Assembly (NCBI RefSeq): GCF_024320865.1 | Contig: NZ_JANDBD010000004.1 | Span: 310,001-374,000 of the forward strand | Origin: Mycolicibacterium arenosum | GTDB taxonomy: Bacteria; Actinomycetota; Actinomycetes; Mycobacteriales; Mycobacteriaceae | Direction: 5' to 3' | DNA: 64,000 nt | Shown here: positions 19,165-27,337 of the stretch, one piece after another | How positions within the stretch are numbered: position 1 is the first letter of the stretch | How the letters are laid out: each line of letters begins with the position of its first letter | Notes under the pieces: generated by a model | The model's database searches: none | Told to the model about the DNA's origin: nothing | Seen by the model: only the letters and a program-made list of their open reading frames with translations | Position numbers and translations under genes: made by a program

Positions 19165-19968
19165 GTGGACGCCAAGACCCGCCGCGATCGCATCGAGCGG
19201 CGCATCCGGACCGAACTCGAGGTCGGTTACGCCGAGTTGGCCGCCGACTTCGACGTCTCCGAGATGACGATCCGTCGCGACGTGGAGGCGCTGGAGACGC
19301 TGGGTGTGGTGCGCAGGGTGGTCGGTGGCGCCATCGCCACCAAGGGCCTGAAGGGTCCCGACACCGAGCCGTCGTTCGCCACCAGGGTGGCCGATGCTGC
19401 CGAGGAGAAGCGACACATCGCCGACGTCGTCGCCGACCTGCTGGGGCGCAACGAGACGGTGATCCTCGATTCCGGCAGCACCGCACTGGCGGTCGCGCAG
19501 TCCCTCAGGGGCCGGGGCCTCGGCCTCACCGTCGTGACACCGAGCCTGCTGGTGGCACTCGAGCTGGTCGACGAACCCGAGACCACCGTCGTGCTCACCG
19601 GCGGCGAACTGCGTCCCGGCGAGCTGAGCCTCATCGGCCCCACCACCGAGGACACGCTCTCCCACTACAACTGCGACACCTACGTGATGGGCGTGGCGGG
19701 CATCGACGGCGACCGCGGCATCTCGGACTACCACCAGGCCGAGAGCCGGGTGAAGCACGCCGCGAGCAAACGGGCCGACCGGGTGATCGTCGCGGCCGAC
19801 AAGAGCAAGCTCGGCCGGGTCACGTTCGTGAGCATCGCCGCGCTCGCCGAGATCGACCTGATCGTCACCGACGGCCCGGTCGACCACCCGAGCCTGGTGG
19901 CCGCGCGCGGTGCCGGAGTCGACGTCGTCTGCGTGGCGCAGAACTCCGATCGGGCCGAGTCGCGATGA
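19165..19968 (+). CDS. DeoR family transcriptional regulator
   Basis: From GTG 19165 the protein is 267 residues. The N-terminal helix-turn-helix (VGYAELAADFDVSEMTIRRDVEAL) is typical DeoR, and the GVVRRVVGGAI wing follows. The C-terminal sugar-phosphate sensor domain has ILDSGSTALAVAQSL, VLTGGELRPGELSLIGPT, YVMGVAGIDGDRGISD and IVAADKSKLGR, all family landmarks. It probably represses the following carbohydrate operon until a phosphorylated sugar or polyol binds. An earlier start at 18946 would overlap the divergent DUF2126 gene and is rejected. Its stop overlaps the start of the chimeric gene (ATGA). Confidence 0.88.
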   Translation: MDAKTRRDRIERRIRTELEVGYAELAADFDVSEMTIRRDVEALETLGVVRRVVGGAIATKGLKGPDTEPSFATRVADAAEEKRHIADVVADLLGRNETVILDSGSTALAVAQSLRGRGLGLTVVTPSLLVALELVDEPETTVVLTGGELRPGELSLIGPTTEDTLSHYNCDTYVMGVAGIDGDRGISDYHQAESRVKHAASKRADRVIVAADKSKLGRVTFVSIAALAEIDLIVTDGPVDHPSLVAARGAGVDVVCVAQNSDRAESR

Positions 19969-20579
19969 GCACGCTGACCATCGGGGTGGACATCGGCACC
20001 ACCGGGACGAAGACGGTGCTGCTCGACCCCGACCGGGGCGTCATCGCCACAGCGAGCCGCGAGACCGCACTGCACTCGCCGGGTCCGGGCTTCGCCGAGG
20101 CGGACACCGGCCAGTGGCACACCGGACTGGTCGAGTCGGTTCGCGAGGTGCTCGCCACCGCCGACGTCGGTGCGGCGGACGTCGGCGCCGTCGCGACCTC
20201 GGGCATGGTGCCGGCGGTGGTCGCGGTCGATCGAAGCGGAAAGCCGTTGCGCCGCGCCATCCTTCAGAACGACGCCAGGGCGGGCTCCGAGGTCGCCGAC
20301 CTCGCGGCGAAGATGTCCGATGTCGATCTCGTCGCGCTGACCGGTTCGGCGCTGACCCAGCAGTCGGTTGCCCCCACGAAGGTGTTCGAGTACGTGTTCG
20401 CGACGACGCGCGGCGGGCCGGGAACGGAGACCGAGACGCTGCAGTTCTTCATCTACCAGACGGGGATTCAGTTCTTCCGGCTCGGTTCGGCGTCGTCCAT
20501 GGCGTTCATCGTGCTGGTGGTGGTACTGGCGATCATCGTGGTCGCGTTCCGCAGGATGGAACGGGCTAAGCAGTCGTGA
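19965..20579 (+). pseudogene. In-frame chimera: FGGY kinase N-terminus fused to ABC permease C-terminus
   Basis: The 204-residue frame is two unrelated pieces. Residues 1 to about 138 are the start of a FGGY carbohydrate kinase: TIGVDIGTTGTKTVLLD (phosphate loop), EADTGQWHTG, and QNDARAGSEV followed by LTQQSVAPTK. From about residue 139, VFEYVFATTRGGPGTETETLQFFIYQTG and a last membrane helix AFIVLVVVLAIIVVAF are the C-terminal end of a MalF-type sugar ABC permease. Full kinases are about 480-500 residues and full permeases about 290. The kinase core, any substrate-binding protein gene and most of the permease are therefore absent. Deletion joined the pieces in frame near 20374-20390. Neither activity should survive. 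The downstream permease still overlaps as GTGA. A chimeric assembly is the alternative explanation. Confidence 0.85.
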
Positions 20580-21391
20580 CCGGTTCCCGCACTCTGACCG
20601 TCTTCCGGGTCGCCCTGCTGTGGGCGACGGGCCTGTTCGTCGTCTTCCCCATCGGGTGGATCGCGCTGGCGAGTGTCAAGACGCCGCAGCAGCTCAACGA
20701 CCCCGTCCTGGTCGCGTTCAGCCCGTCGTTCGACAGCTGGCGCAACGTGCTGGCATCGGGGATCCTGCAGGCGGCGGGCCGCAGCGCCCTGGTCGCGGGT
20801 GTCACCGTCGGCATCAGTGTCGTCGTGGGCGCCATGGGCGCTTACGCCATCGCCCGGTATCGCGCGGGCGGCACGCTCACCCGATTCGGAATGCTTGCCG
20901 CCCAGGTGCTTCCGCCCGCCGTGCTGGTGTTCCCGTTCATCACGATGGCGTACGCGCTGCGCCTCAACGACACGCTGGCACCGGTGATCTTCGCTCATCT
21001 GAGCTTCGTGCTCCCGGTCGTCACCTGGTTCCTGATCGGGTTCTTCGAAGCCGTCCCCCGCTCGCTGGAGGAACAGGCGCAGGTCGACGGTTTCACCCGG
21101 TTTCAGGCGTTCCGCATGGTGGTGCTCCCCCAGGTGCTGCCCGGCATCGGGGCCGCCGCCATCTTCGGCTTCACCCTGTCGTGGAACGACCTGTTCTACG
21201 GCCTGATCCTGGCACCGGGCAAGGCGGCGATCCTCCCGGTCGCCATCGCCGGGTTCAACACGTTCCGCGGCGTCCAACTCGGCTCGATGAGCGCGGCGAT
21301 CCTGATCGCGGTCGTCCCGGTCGTGATCGCGAGTTTCTTCATCCAGCGCAAGCTCGTTCAGGGCATCAGCGGTGGCGCGGTGAAGTTCTGA
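20576..21391 (+). CDS. Sugar ABC transporter permease (MalG type)
   Basis: This 271-residue protein starts at GTG 20576, overlapping the upstream stop as GTGA. It has about six membrane helices and the cytoplasmic coupling motif EEQAQVDGFTRFQAFRMVVLPQ (EAA loop) that docks on the ATPase. MalG-type permeases pair with a MalF-type partner and a substrate-binding lipoprotein to import sugars or polyols. Here the partner survives only as a 65-residue tail in the gene before it, and no binding protein is present, so transport is probably lost unless another system supplies these parts. The ATPase follows after 41 bases. Confidence 0.88.
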   Translation: MTGSRTLTVFRVALLWATGLFVVFPIGWIALASVKTPQQLNDPVLVAFSPSFDSWRNVLASGILQAAGRSALVAGVTVGISVVVGAMGAYAIARYRAGGTLTRFGMLAAQVLPPAVLVFPFITMAYALRLNDTLAPVIFAHLSFVLPVVTWFLIGFFEAVPRSLEEQAQVDGFTRFQAFRMVVLPQVLPGIGAAAIFGFTLSWNDLFYGLILAPGKAAILPVAIAGFNTFRGVQLGSMSAAILIAVVPVVIASFFIQRKLVQGISGGAVKF

Positions 21392-21432
21392 TGGCCCGCC
21401 GAGTCCCGATGAAAGGCAGGTGAGCGCGCTCC

Positions 21433-22521
21433 ATGGCAGGAGTCAGATTCTCCGGCGTCACCAAGTCGTACGGTTCGACGACGGTGGTGCACGACCTCGA
21501 CATGGAACTGCCCGACGGCTCCTTCACGGTGCTCGTCGGACCGTCGGGGTGCGGCAAGTCGACATCACTTCGGATGCTCGCCGGCCTGGAAACGGTGACG
21601 TCCGGAACGATCTCGATCGGTGATCGCGACGTCACGCACCTGGCGCCGCGCGACCGAGACATCGCGATGGTGTTCCAGAACTACGCGCTGTACCCGCACC
21701 TGACCGTGCGCGAGAACATCGCCTTCCCGCTGCGGGCCACCAGGACGCCGCGTGCCGGCGCGCTCAAGCGGGCCGACGAGATCGCGGACTCGCTGGGGCT
21801 GGGGAACCTGTTGGGCCGCAAGCCCAAGGATCTCAGCGGTGGCCAGCAGCAGCGCGTCGCGATCGGCCGGGCGATCATCCGGGAGCCGTCGGTGTTCCTG
21901 TTCGACGAACCACTGAGCAACCTCGATGCGAAGCTGCGCGTCGAGACCCGCACCGAACTGCTGCAGATCCAGCGCAGGCTCGGCATCACCTCCGTGTACG
22001 TGACGCACGACCAGGAGGAGGCGATGACGCTGTCGGACCGCATGATCGTCATGCGCGACGGCAGGACCGCGCAGGCGGGCACCCCGCTCGGCGTCTACGC
22101 CAACCCCGTCGACACTTTCGTCGCCACGTTCGTCGGCAGCCCGAAGATGAACCTGCTCGACGGTGAGTTCACCGGCGAGACGTTCACGACGACAAGCGGT
22201 TTCGAGATCACCGTCGGCGTTGCCGCCGCACGCGGGCCGGTCACACTCGGGGTCCGGCCGGACGACCTGATGCCCGTCCCGGCCGAGGACGGCGACGCCA
22301 CCGTCAAGCTCATCGAGTTGCTCGGCCCGCGCGCCATCGTGACGCTCGACGTGCGCGGCGCCGAACTCACCAGCGTCGTCGAGGCGGCGCGGCTGACCGG
22401 GCTCGCAGAGGGCGGCCGGGTCACGCTCTCGGCGGCGGCCGGCGCCGTCCACGTCTTCGACAGGGAATCGGGCCGACGTTCGGTCGGCGCCAACACGGAT
22501 GGGAACGACACCAGCAGATGA
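21433..22521 (+). CDS. Sugar ABC transporter ATP-binding protein (MalK/UgpC type)
   Basis: This 362-residue protein has every ABC motif: Walker A GPSGCGKST, Q-loop MVFQNYALYPHLTV, signature LSGGQQQR, Walker B VFLFDEPLSNLDAKLR and the switch histidine VTHDQEEAM. The last 120 residues form the OB-fold regulatory region of MalK-type subunits (VGSPKMNLLDG, TLGVRPDDL). It powers a sugar or polyol importer from the cytoplasmic side. MalK-type ATPases are sometimes shared among transporters, so it could be useful even though its own permease pair is broken. It overlaps the following SDR start by 4 bases (ATGA). Confidence 0.9.
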   Translation: MAGVRFSGVTKSYGSTTVVHDLDMELPDGSFTVLVGPSGCGKSTSLRMLAGLETVTSGTISIGDRDVTHLAPRDRDIAMVFQNYALYPHLTVRENIAFPLRATRTPRAGALKRADEIADSLGLGNLLGRKPKDLSGGQQQRVAIGRAIIREPSVFLFDEPLSNLDAKLRVETRTELLQIQRRLGITSVYVTHDQEEAMTLSDRMIVMRDGRTAQAGTPLGVYANPVDTFVATFVGSPKMNLLDGEFTGETFTTTSGFEITVGVAAARGPVTLGVRPDDLMPVPAEDGDATVKLIELLGPRAIVTLDVRGAELTSVVEAARLTGLAEGGRVTLSAAAGAVHVFDRESGRRSVGANTDGNDTSR

Positions 22522-23288
22522 CCAGAACAGTCGTAGTGACCGGCGCCGGCTCCGGAATCGGGCGGGCGATCTCGATGACCCTCGCCCACCGTGACTGGCG
22601 GGTCGTCGTGACCGACATCGACGGCGACGCCGCCGCCGCGGTGGCCGACGCACTTCCCAACGCGGGTGCGGGTCACGAGTCCGCCGTGCTCAACGTCAGC
22701 GCGCCCGACAACGCGGCCGCGATCGCGTTCGGAGTCGCCGACCGGCTCGGGCTCGACGCCTGGGTGAGCAACGCGGGCATCTCGTACATGCACCGGTTCC
22801 TGGACGCCCCGGTGGAGCGATACGACCACACCATGGACGTGAATCTCAAGGGCGTGTTCGTCTGCGGCCAGGCCGCTGCGCGGGCGATGATCCGCACCGG
22901 CACGGCGGGCGCCATCGTCAACACCGCGTCGATGGCGGGCAAGCAGGGCCGGGTGCCGTTCCTCGCCGATTACGTCGCGTCGAAGTTCGGCGTCGTGGGG
23001 CTGACCCAGGCGATGGCCTTCGAACTCGGCGAGCACGACATCGTCGTCAACTGCGTGTGCCCCGGCTTCGTCGAAACACCCATGCAGTCAAGGGAACTGG
23101 AGTGGGAGGCGGAGTTGCGCGGCACGACGCCCGACGCGGTCCAGAAGATGATGATCGACGACACCCCGCTGGGCCGGCTGCAGCGGCCCGACGACGTCGC
23201 GCGCGCGGTGGCCTTCCTGCTGTCCGACGACGCCCGCTTCATCACCGGGGAGGCGCTCGCCGTCAACGGCGGCGCCTACATGGACTGA
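22518..23288 (+). CDS. SDR family oxidoreductase, probable polyol or sugar dehydrogenase
   Basis: This 256-residue protein is a classical short-chain dehydrogenase: TGAGSGIGRAI binds the nucleotide, VVVTDIDG ends the second strand with aspartates that favour NAD, NAGIS follows, and the catalytic serine lies in NTASMAG with YVASK as the Tyr-Lys pair. The end, FITGEALAVNGGAYMD, is complete. Its place in a kinase/ABC/DeoR operon suggests oxidation of a sugar alcohol or sugar. The exact substrate is not readable. Translation is coupled to the ATPase gene by ATGA. Confidence 0.87.
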   Translation: MTRTVVVTGAGSGIGRAISMTLAHRDWRVVVTDIDGDAAAAVADALPNAGAGHESAVLNVSAPDNAAAIAFGVADRLGLDAWVSNAGISYMHRFLDAPVERYDHTMDVNLKGVFVCGQAAARAMIRTGTAGAIVNTASMAGKQGRVPFLADYVASKFGVVGLTQAMAFELGEHDIVVNCVCPGFVETPMQSRELEWEAELRGTTPDAVQKMMIDDTPLGRLQRPDDVARAVAFLLSDDARFITGEALAVNGGAYMD

Positions 23289-23340
23289 ACCCCGGCCGCA
23301 CCCGGCTCGAATCGCTAACGGCTCAAGAGAAAGGCACCCC

Positions 23341-24162
23341 GTGACCACCACCTGGCTCGACGAGGTCTTCACCGTCAGAAAGCCCGTCATCGCCATGCTG
23401 CACCTCGCCGCACTGCCCGGTGACCCCGCCTACGACAGCGCGGGCGGTGTCGCCGCCGTCGTCGCGCGCGCCCGCGAGGAACTCGAGGCGCTGCAGTCCG
23501 GCGGCGTCGACGGCGTGATGATCAGCAACGAATTCAGCCTCCCGTATCTGACGAAGACCGAACCGATTACGGCGATCACGATGGCGCGGATCATCGGCGA
23601 GCTGCTGCCCGACGTGTCGGTCCCCTTCGGTGTCAACGTGCTGTGGGACGGCCGGGCGTCGATCGACCTGGCGGTGGCCACCGGCGCGCGGTTCGTGCGC
23701 GAGATCTTCACCGGCGTGTACGCGAGCGACTTCGGGCTGTGGGACACCAACGTCGGCGAGGTGGCGAGGCACCGGGCTCGCGTCGGCGGCGCCGACGTGA
23801 AGCTGCTGTTCAACATCGTGCCCGAGTCCGCGAAGTACCTCGTCGACCGCGACCTGGAGTCGATCACCCGCACGACGGTGTTCGCGACGCTGCCCGACGC
23901 GATCTGCGTGTCCGGTGCCACGGCGGGCTCGCCGACCGACCTCGAGGCGCTGCGCACCGTCAAAGCGGCGGCGGGCGACGTCCCGGTGTTCGTCAACACG
24001 GGGGTACGCGCCGAGAACGTCGCAACGCAGCTCGGCATCGCCGACGGCGCGGTGGTCGGGACCTACTTCAAGGCCGACGGCGTGTTCGAGAACCGCGCCG
24101 AGAAGTCCAGGGTCGAGGAGCTGATGAGCGCTGCCAGAGAGTTTCGCGCGCAGCTCGACTGA
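23341..24162 (+). CDS. BtpA/SgcQ family TIM-barrel protein
   Basis: This 273-residue protein from GTG 23341 has an AAAGG ribosome site upstream. It begins WLDEVFTVRKPVIAMLHLAALPGDP, and GGVDGVMISNEFSLPY, VPFGVNVLWDG, ARFVREIFTGVYASDFG and ICVSGATAGSPTDLEAL mark the BtpA family, a predicted (beta/alpha)8 barrel. Cyanobacterial BtpA affects photosystem I stability; SgcQ members occur in carbohydrate operons with unknown activity. A role in sugar-phosphate handling is inferred from the neighbours. It is the last gene of the operon, 52 bases after the SDR. Confidence 0.82.
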   Translation: MTTTWLDEVFTVRKPVIAMLHLAALPGDPAYDSAGGVAAVVARAREELEALQSGGVDGVMISNEFSLPYLTKTEPITAITMARIIGELLPDVSVPFGVNVLWDGRASIDLAVATGARFVREIFTGVYASDFGLWDTNVGEVARHRARVGGADVKLLFNIVPESAKYLVDRDLESITRTTVFATLPDAICVSGATAGSPTDLEALRTVKAAAGDVPVFVNTGVRAENVATQLGIADGAVVGTYFKADGVFENRAEKSRVEELMSAAREFRAQLD

Positions 24163-24163
24163 G

Positions 24164-25093
24164 TCAGGTTTGGGCCGCTCGTGGGATCAGGTGCCTGCGC
24201 GGACGCAGCACCAGTACCAGGACGCCCGCCACGACGATGCCGACGAGGTTGACCGCGAGCTGCAGCGCGGACTCCGCCGCGACGTCCCAGTCACCGAGAA
24301 TCGCTGCGACGACGGCGAATCCGGCCGCAGGCACCGTGGTCACCGAGATGAACACGCCCACCAGGGCGGCCGATTTGGACGACACCAGCGACAGCATGCC
24401 CGCGGCCCCCGCGAGGAGTGCGACGACGAACGACAGCGGCCCCACCTGGAAGATGAAGTCGACCTCGTCGACGTTGCGGACTGCGTCGAGACTGACCCAG
24501 CCCACCGCTTCGCCCGCGAGCGTCGCGACCGCGGTGACGGCCATTGCGACCGGGAATCCGACGAGTAGAGCCAGGCCGGCGCGGCGGGCGAGGTCGACGC
24601 GCCTGCGGACGAGGGCGACGCTCACCGCCGCGAGTGGACCGAACTCGGGACCCAGCACCATCGCACCGACGACGGTCACCGTCGAGTCGGTCACCGCGCC
24701 GACCGCCGCGAGCAGACAGGACAGCGTCAGGAACATCACGAAGGTGACCGATAGCGTCGCGTCCTCGCGGGTGCGCGTGATGAGTTCGTCCCAGACCAGC
24801 GCGTCGGCGGGATCGCCCTCGGCATCGATCTCCGCTCGGTGCGCCCTGGTCGAGAGCACCGTGTCGAGGACCTCCAGCGTGATCGCGCCGCAGTGCTGGA
24901 CGTCGAGAGCCTTCAGCTGCCGGATGACGCCGTTGGCGCACTCCCTTGCGATGTCCGCGGTGATCTCATCGCCAGGGGGCTCGAGCGCCGCCCCTGGATA
25001 TAGCAGCAGGTTCGCCACCCCGTCCTCGCCGCGCAGGACGGTGAGCACGTCCTCGCGAAGGTCCTCCGGCACGATCACCCGTAGATGCAGCAC
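24164..25093 (-). CDS. DUF389 family membrane protein
   Basis: This 309-residue protein has a soluble N-terminal domain of about 125 residues (MLHLRVIVPEDLREDVL, LVWDELITRTREDATL). Six or so membrane helices follow, with the family sequence LAAVGAVTDSTVTVVGAMVLGPEFGPL and later LVSSKSAALVGVFISVTTVPA. The pattern is DUF389 (also called TIGR00341 or YqhA-like hydrophobic domain). The function is unknown. It ends two bases after the BtpA gene stop on the opposite strand, so the two transcripts converge with almost no spacer. It is nine bases downstream of the HxlR gene and could be co-transcribed with it. Confidence 0.85.
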   Translation of the reverse strand: MLHLRVIVPEDLREDVLTVLRGEDGVANLLLYPGAALEPPGDEITADIARECANGVIRQLKALDVQHCGAITLEVLDTVLSTRAHRAEIDAEGDPADALVWDELITRTREDATLSVTFVMFLTLSCLLAAVGAVTDSTVTVVGAMVLGPEFGPLAAVSVALVRRRVDLARRAGLALLVGFPVAMAVTAVATLAGEAVGWVSLDAVRNVDEVDFIFQVGPLSFVVALLAGAAGMLSLVSSKSAALVGVFISVTTVPAAGFAVVAAILGDWDVAAESALQLAVNLVGIVVAGVLVLVLRPRRHLIPRAAQT

Positions 25094-25102
25094 CCGAGAA
25101 CG

Positions 25103-25576
25103 TTAGCGCCTCACGACCTTCACACCGAGTTCGGAGAACGGCACTTCGTGCCCCTCGGCGCAGCGGACCTCGACCGTGGCCTCCGCGCCGCATCCGAGGT
25201 GCGTCATCCGCAGCCGGGTGTCGTTGACGTGTTTGCGGCCCCACTCGAACATCGACCAGACGACCGGCATGAAGTCGACTCCCGACGGTGTCAGGACGTA
25301 CTCGTCCCGGCTGCGCTGGCCCGGCTCGCGGTACGGGCGCTTGGTCAGCAGGCCGGCCTCGACGAGTTCGGCGAGGCGTGCCGACGTGGCGGCCTTGGTG
25401 ATACCGACGCGCCGGGCGAAATCGTCGAAACGAGTGGTGCCGTAGTACGCCTCGCGAAGGATCAGCATCGCCGACTTGGTGCCGACGAGCCCCATCGTGA
25501 GTTCGATCGGGCACTGCCCGACCGCGGACCAGGCGTCGCGGTCGGCGAGCCGTCCCTGCAGGACTGTCATGTACAT
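25103..25576 (-). CDS. HxlR family transcriptional regulator
   Basis: From ATG 25576 the protein is 157 residues. A GTG sits just before it and another ATG two codons later, so the start is uncertain by a few residues. CPIELTMGLVGTKSAMLILREAYYGTTRFDDFARRVGITKAATSARLAEL is a classic HxlR winged helix-turn-helix, followed by the wing LLTKRPYREPGQRSRDEYVLTPSG. The tail has two cysteines (HLGCGAEATVEVRCAEGHEV) that could bind metal or sense redox state. It is divergent from the thiolase gene, and an imperfect palindrome in the shared promoter is a likely binding site. Confidence 0.88.
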   Translation of the reverse strand: MYMTVLQGRLADRDAWSAVGQCPIELTMGLVGTKSAMLILREAYYGTTRFDDFARRVGITKAATSARLAELVEAGLLTKRPYREPGQRSRDEYVLTPSGVDFMPVVWSMFEWGRKHVNDTRLRMTHLGCGAEATVEVRCAEGHEVPFSELGVKVVRR

Positions 25577-25604
25577 CACTCCGCAGCTGGGTTGTTGTGA
25601 CTGA

Positions 25605-25625
25605 ACCTAGGTGTTACATCTAAGT
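25605..25625. promoter_or_regulatory. Candidate HxlR operator
   Basis: The arms ACCTAGGTG and CATCTAAGT, separated by TTA, form an inverted repeat matching at seven of nine arm positions. It lies between the divergent HxlR and thiolase genes, 29 bases from the HxlR ATG and 41 from the thiolase ATG, a usual place for autoregulation plus control of the neighbour. Confidence 0.5.
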
Positions 25626-25666
25626 ATAGAAGGCAGTACTCAGCGAAGAGTCATCTAGGAGACGAC

Positions 25667-26854
25667 ATGCCCGCATTCTCGGATCGCGACGCCGTCATCG
25701 TCGGCGCGGTGCGCACCCCCGTCGGCAAGGGCAAGGCGTCGGGTGCACTGCACGACGTGCTTCCCGCCGACCTGCTGGCGCACGCCCTGCGCACGGTCGT
25801 CGAGCGCACGGGCGTCGACCCGGTGCTGGTCGACGACGTCATCGCCGGCGCGGTGACGCAGGTCGGCGATCAGTCGGTGAACGTCGCACGCAATGCCCTG
25901 CTCGGCGCCGGGTTCCCCGAGAGCGTGCCGGGCACCACCGTCGATCGGCAGTGCGGCAGCAGCCAGCAGGCGATCTCCTTCGCCGCCCAGGGCGTCATCG
26001 CCGGGTCCTACGACATCGTGATCGCCGCGGGCGTGGAGTCGATGTCGCGGGTGCCGATGGGGTCGAGCGTGCTTGCGGGTAGCGACCCGTTCGGCGCGGG
26101 GATGGCGGCGCGCTACCCCGAAGGCCTTGTCCCGCAGGGCATCAGCGCTGAGCTCATCGCCGCCGAGTGGGGGCTGTCGCGCACCGAACTCGACGAGTTC
26201 TCGGCGGCCAGCCACGAGAAGGCGGCGCGCGCCACCAAGGACGGCCTGTTCGACAACGAACTGGCGCCGATCGCGGGGCTGCGCTACGACGAGATCATCC
26301 GCCCCGACACCACCGTCGAGACGCTCGCCGGGTTGCGGCCCGCGTTCTACAACGAGGCCGTCGGCGCGCGCTTCCCGCAGATCGGCTGGAACATCACGCC
26401 CGGCAACTCGTCGCCGCTGTCCGACGGCAGTGCCGCGGTGATGATCACCAGCGGAGCCGCGGCGAGGAGGCTCGGCCTCACCCCGCTGGCGCGCATCCAC
26501 ACCACGACGGTCGTGGGCTCGGACCCGCTGTACATGCTCACCGGCGTCATCCCGGCCACCGAGAGGGTGCTGGCCCGGTCGGGGCTGTCGCTGTCGGACA
26601 TCGACCTCTTCGAGGTCAACGAGGCGTTCGCACCGGTCGTGCTGAGCTGGGCTCGCGACACGGGCGCGGACCTGTCGAAGACCAACGTGAACGGCGGCGC
26701 GATCGCCATCGGACACCCCCTGGGCGCCAGCGGCGCTCGCATTATGACGACGCTGGTCAACGCGCTGCAACAACGTGGCGGTCGGTACGGGCTGCAGACG
26801 ATGTGCGAGGGCGGCGGCATGGCCAACGCGACCATCATCGAACGGCTGGGCTGA
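25667..26854 (+). CDS. Thiolase family acetyl-CoA acyltransferase
   Basis: This 395-residue protein has the thiolase triad: nucleophile Cys96 in DRQCGSSQQA, the NEAFA and GGAIAIGHPLGASGA loops with the histidine, and the second cysteine in MCEGGGMANA. It also starts with AVIVGAVRTPVGKGKASG, as FadA proteins do. It performs either thiolytic cleavage of 3-ketoacyl-CoA or Claisen condensation of two acyl-CoA units, and fatty-acid or sterol side-chain degradation is the usual mycobacterial setting. No hydratase or dehydrogenase adjoins it, so its pathway is open. It is divergent from an HxlR regulator that probably controls it. The start ATG follows a GGAGACG ribosome site. Confidence 0.92.
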   Translation: MPAFSDRDAVIVGAVRTPVGKGKASGALHDVLPADLLAHALRTVVERTGVDPVLVDDVIAGAVTQVGDQSVNVARNALLGAGFPESVPGTTVDRQCGSSQQAISFAAQGVIAGSYDIVIAAGVESMSRVPMGSSVLAGSDPFGAGMAARYPEGLVPQGISAELIAAEWGLSRTELDEFSAASHEKAARATKDGLFDNELAPIAGLRYDEIIRPDTTVETLAGLRPAFYNEAVGARFPQIGWNITPGNSSPLSDGSAAVMITSGAAARRLGLTPLARIHTTTVVGSDPLYMLTGVIPATERVLARSGLSLSDIDLFEVNEAFAPVVLSWARDTGADLSKTNVNGGAIAIGHPLGASGARIMTTLVNALQQRGGRYGLQTMCEGGGMANATIIERLG

Positions 26855-26899
26855 GCCGGATTACACAGCCGGATTACACAATCGTGACGCGACGTCACG
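26854..26899. repeat. Tandem 13-base repeat followed by a perfect palindrome
   Basis: AGCCGGATTACAC occurs twice head to tail at 26854-26866 and 26867-26879. It is followed by CGTGACG-CGA-CGTCACG at 26883-26899, a perfect 7-base inverted repeat. The element lies between the thiolase stop and the lipoprotein gene and could end one transcript or control the next. Its role is unknown. Confidence 0.6.
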
Positions 26900-26938
26900 C
26901 GGTCGTTTGCTTAGGTAAGTAGCGGGCATCAAGTCGGC

Positions 26939-27337
26939 ATGACAACACTCCACCGCATGACACTGGCGTTGTCCGGCGCGGTATTCGCCGCCGGTCTGCT
27001 CGCTGGCTGCGGCAGCAGCGACGACTCCGTCGAGAATCCGACGACGTCAGGCACCATCACCACCGGCGTCAGCTCGGCGCCGTCGACCACCAGGCCTCCG
27101 TCGAACACCCAAGCGCCGCCGTCCGCACCCGCCGAGACCTCCGCCCCGGCGGGCGGCGGAGCGCAGTCACCCACCACCGGACTGTCACCCGTTGGCCCGA
27201 GTCAGACCGTCAGCGGCGGCAACTCGGCCACCCCGCCTCCCGTGCGGCAATCCCCGTCGCCGCCGACCGGGGACAACCTGCCCGGTGAGAACAGCGGGCC
27301 CGCGGGCCAACCCGGCGCGCCCGGCGACGACAACTAG
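26939..27337 (+). CDS. Pro/Ser/Thr-rich putative lipoprotein
   Basis: This 132-residue protein starts MTTLHRMTLALSGAVFAAGLLAGCGSS, a lipoprotein signal with lipobox LLAGC. The rest is low-complexity sequence rich in Pro, Ser, Thr and Gly with no visible domain (APSTTRPPSNTQAPPSAPAE), of the kind that is glycosylated or spans the cell wall in mycobacteria. No function can be assigned. Its stop codon overlaps the stop of the opposite-strand reductase (CTAG), so the two transcripts converge directly. Moderate confidence rests on the strong signal peptide. Confidence 0.65.
   Translation: MTTLHRMTLALSGAVFAAGLLAGCGSSDDSVENPTTSGTITTGVSSAPSTTRPPSNTQAPPSAPAETSAPAGGGAQSPTTGLSPVGPSQTVSGGNSATPPPVRQSPSPPTGDNLPGENSGPAGQPGAPGDDN

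Noticed and set aside
19910..20569. 219-codon frame overlapping the kinase fragment
   Set aside because: Its translation is Arg/Gly-rich without any motif, while the frame from 19965 shows clear kinase and permease signatures.
20576..22521. Intact sugar importer
   Set aside because: No substrate-binding protein gene is present and the first permease survives only as a 65-residue tail in the chimera.
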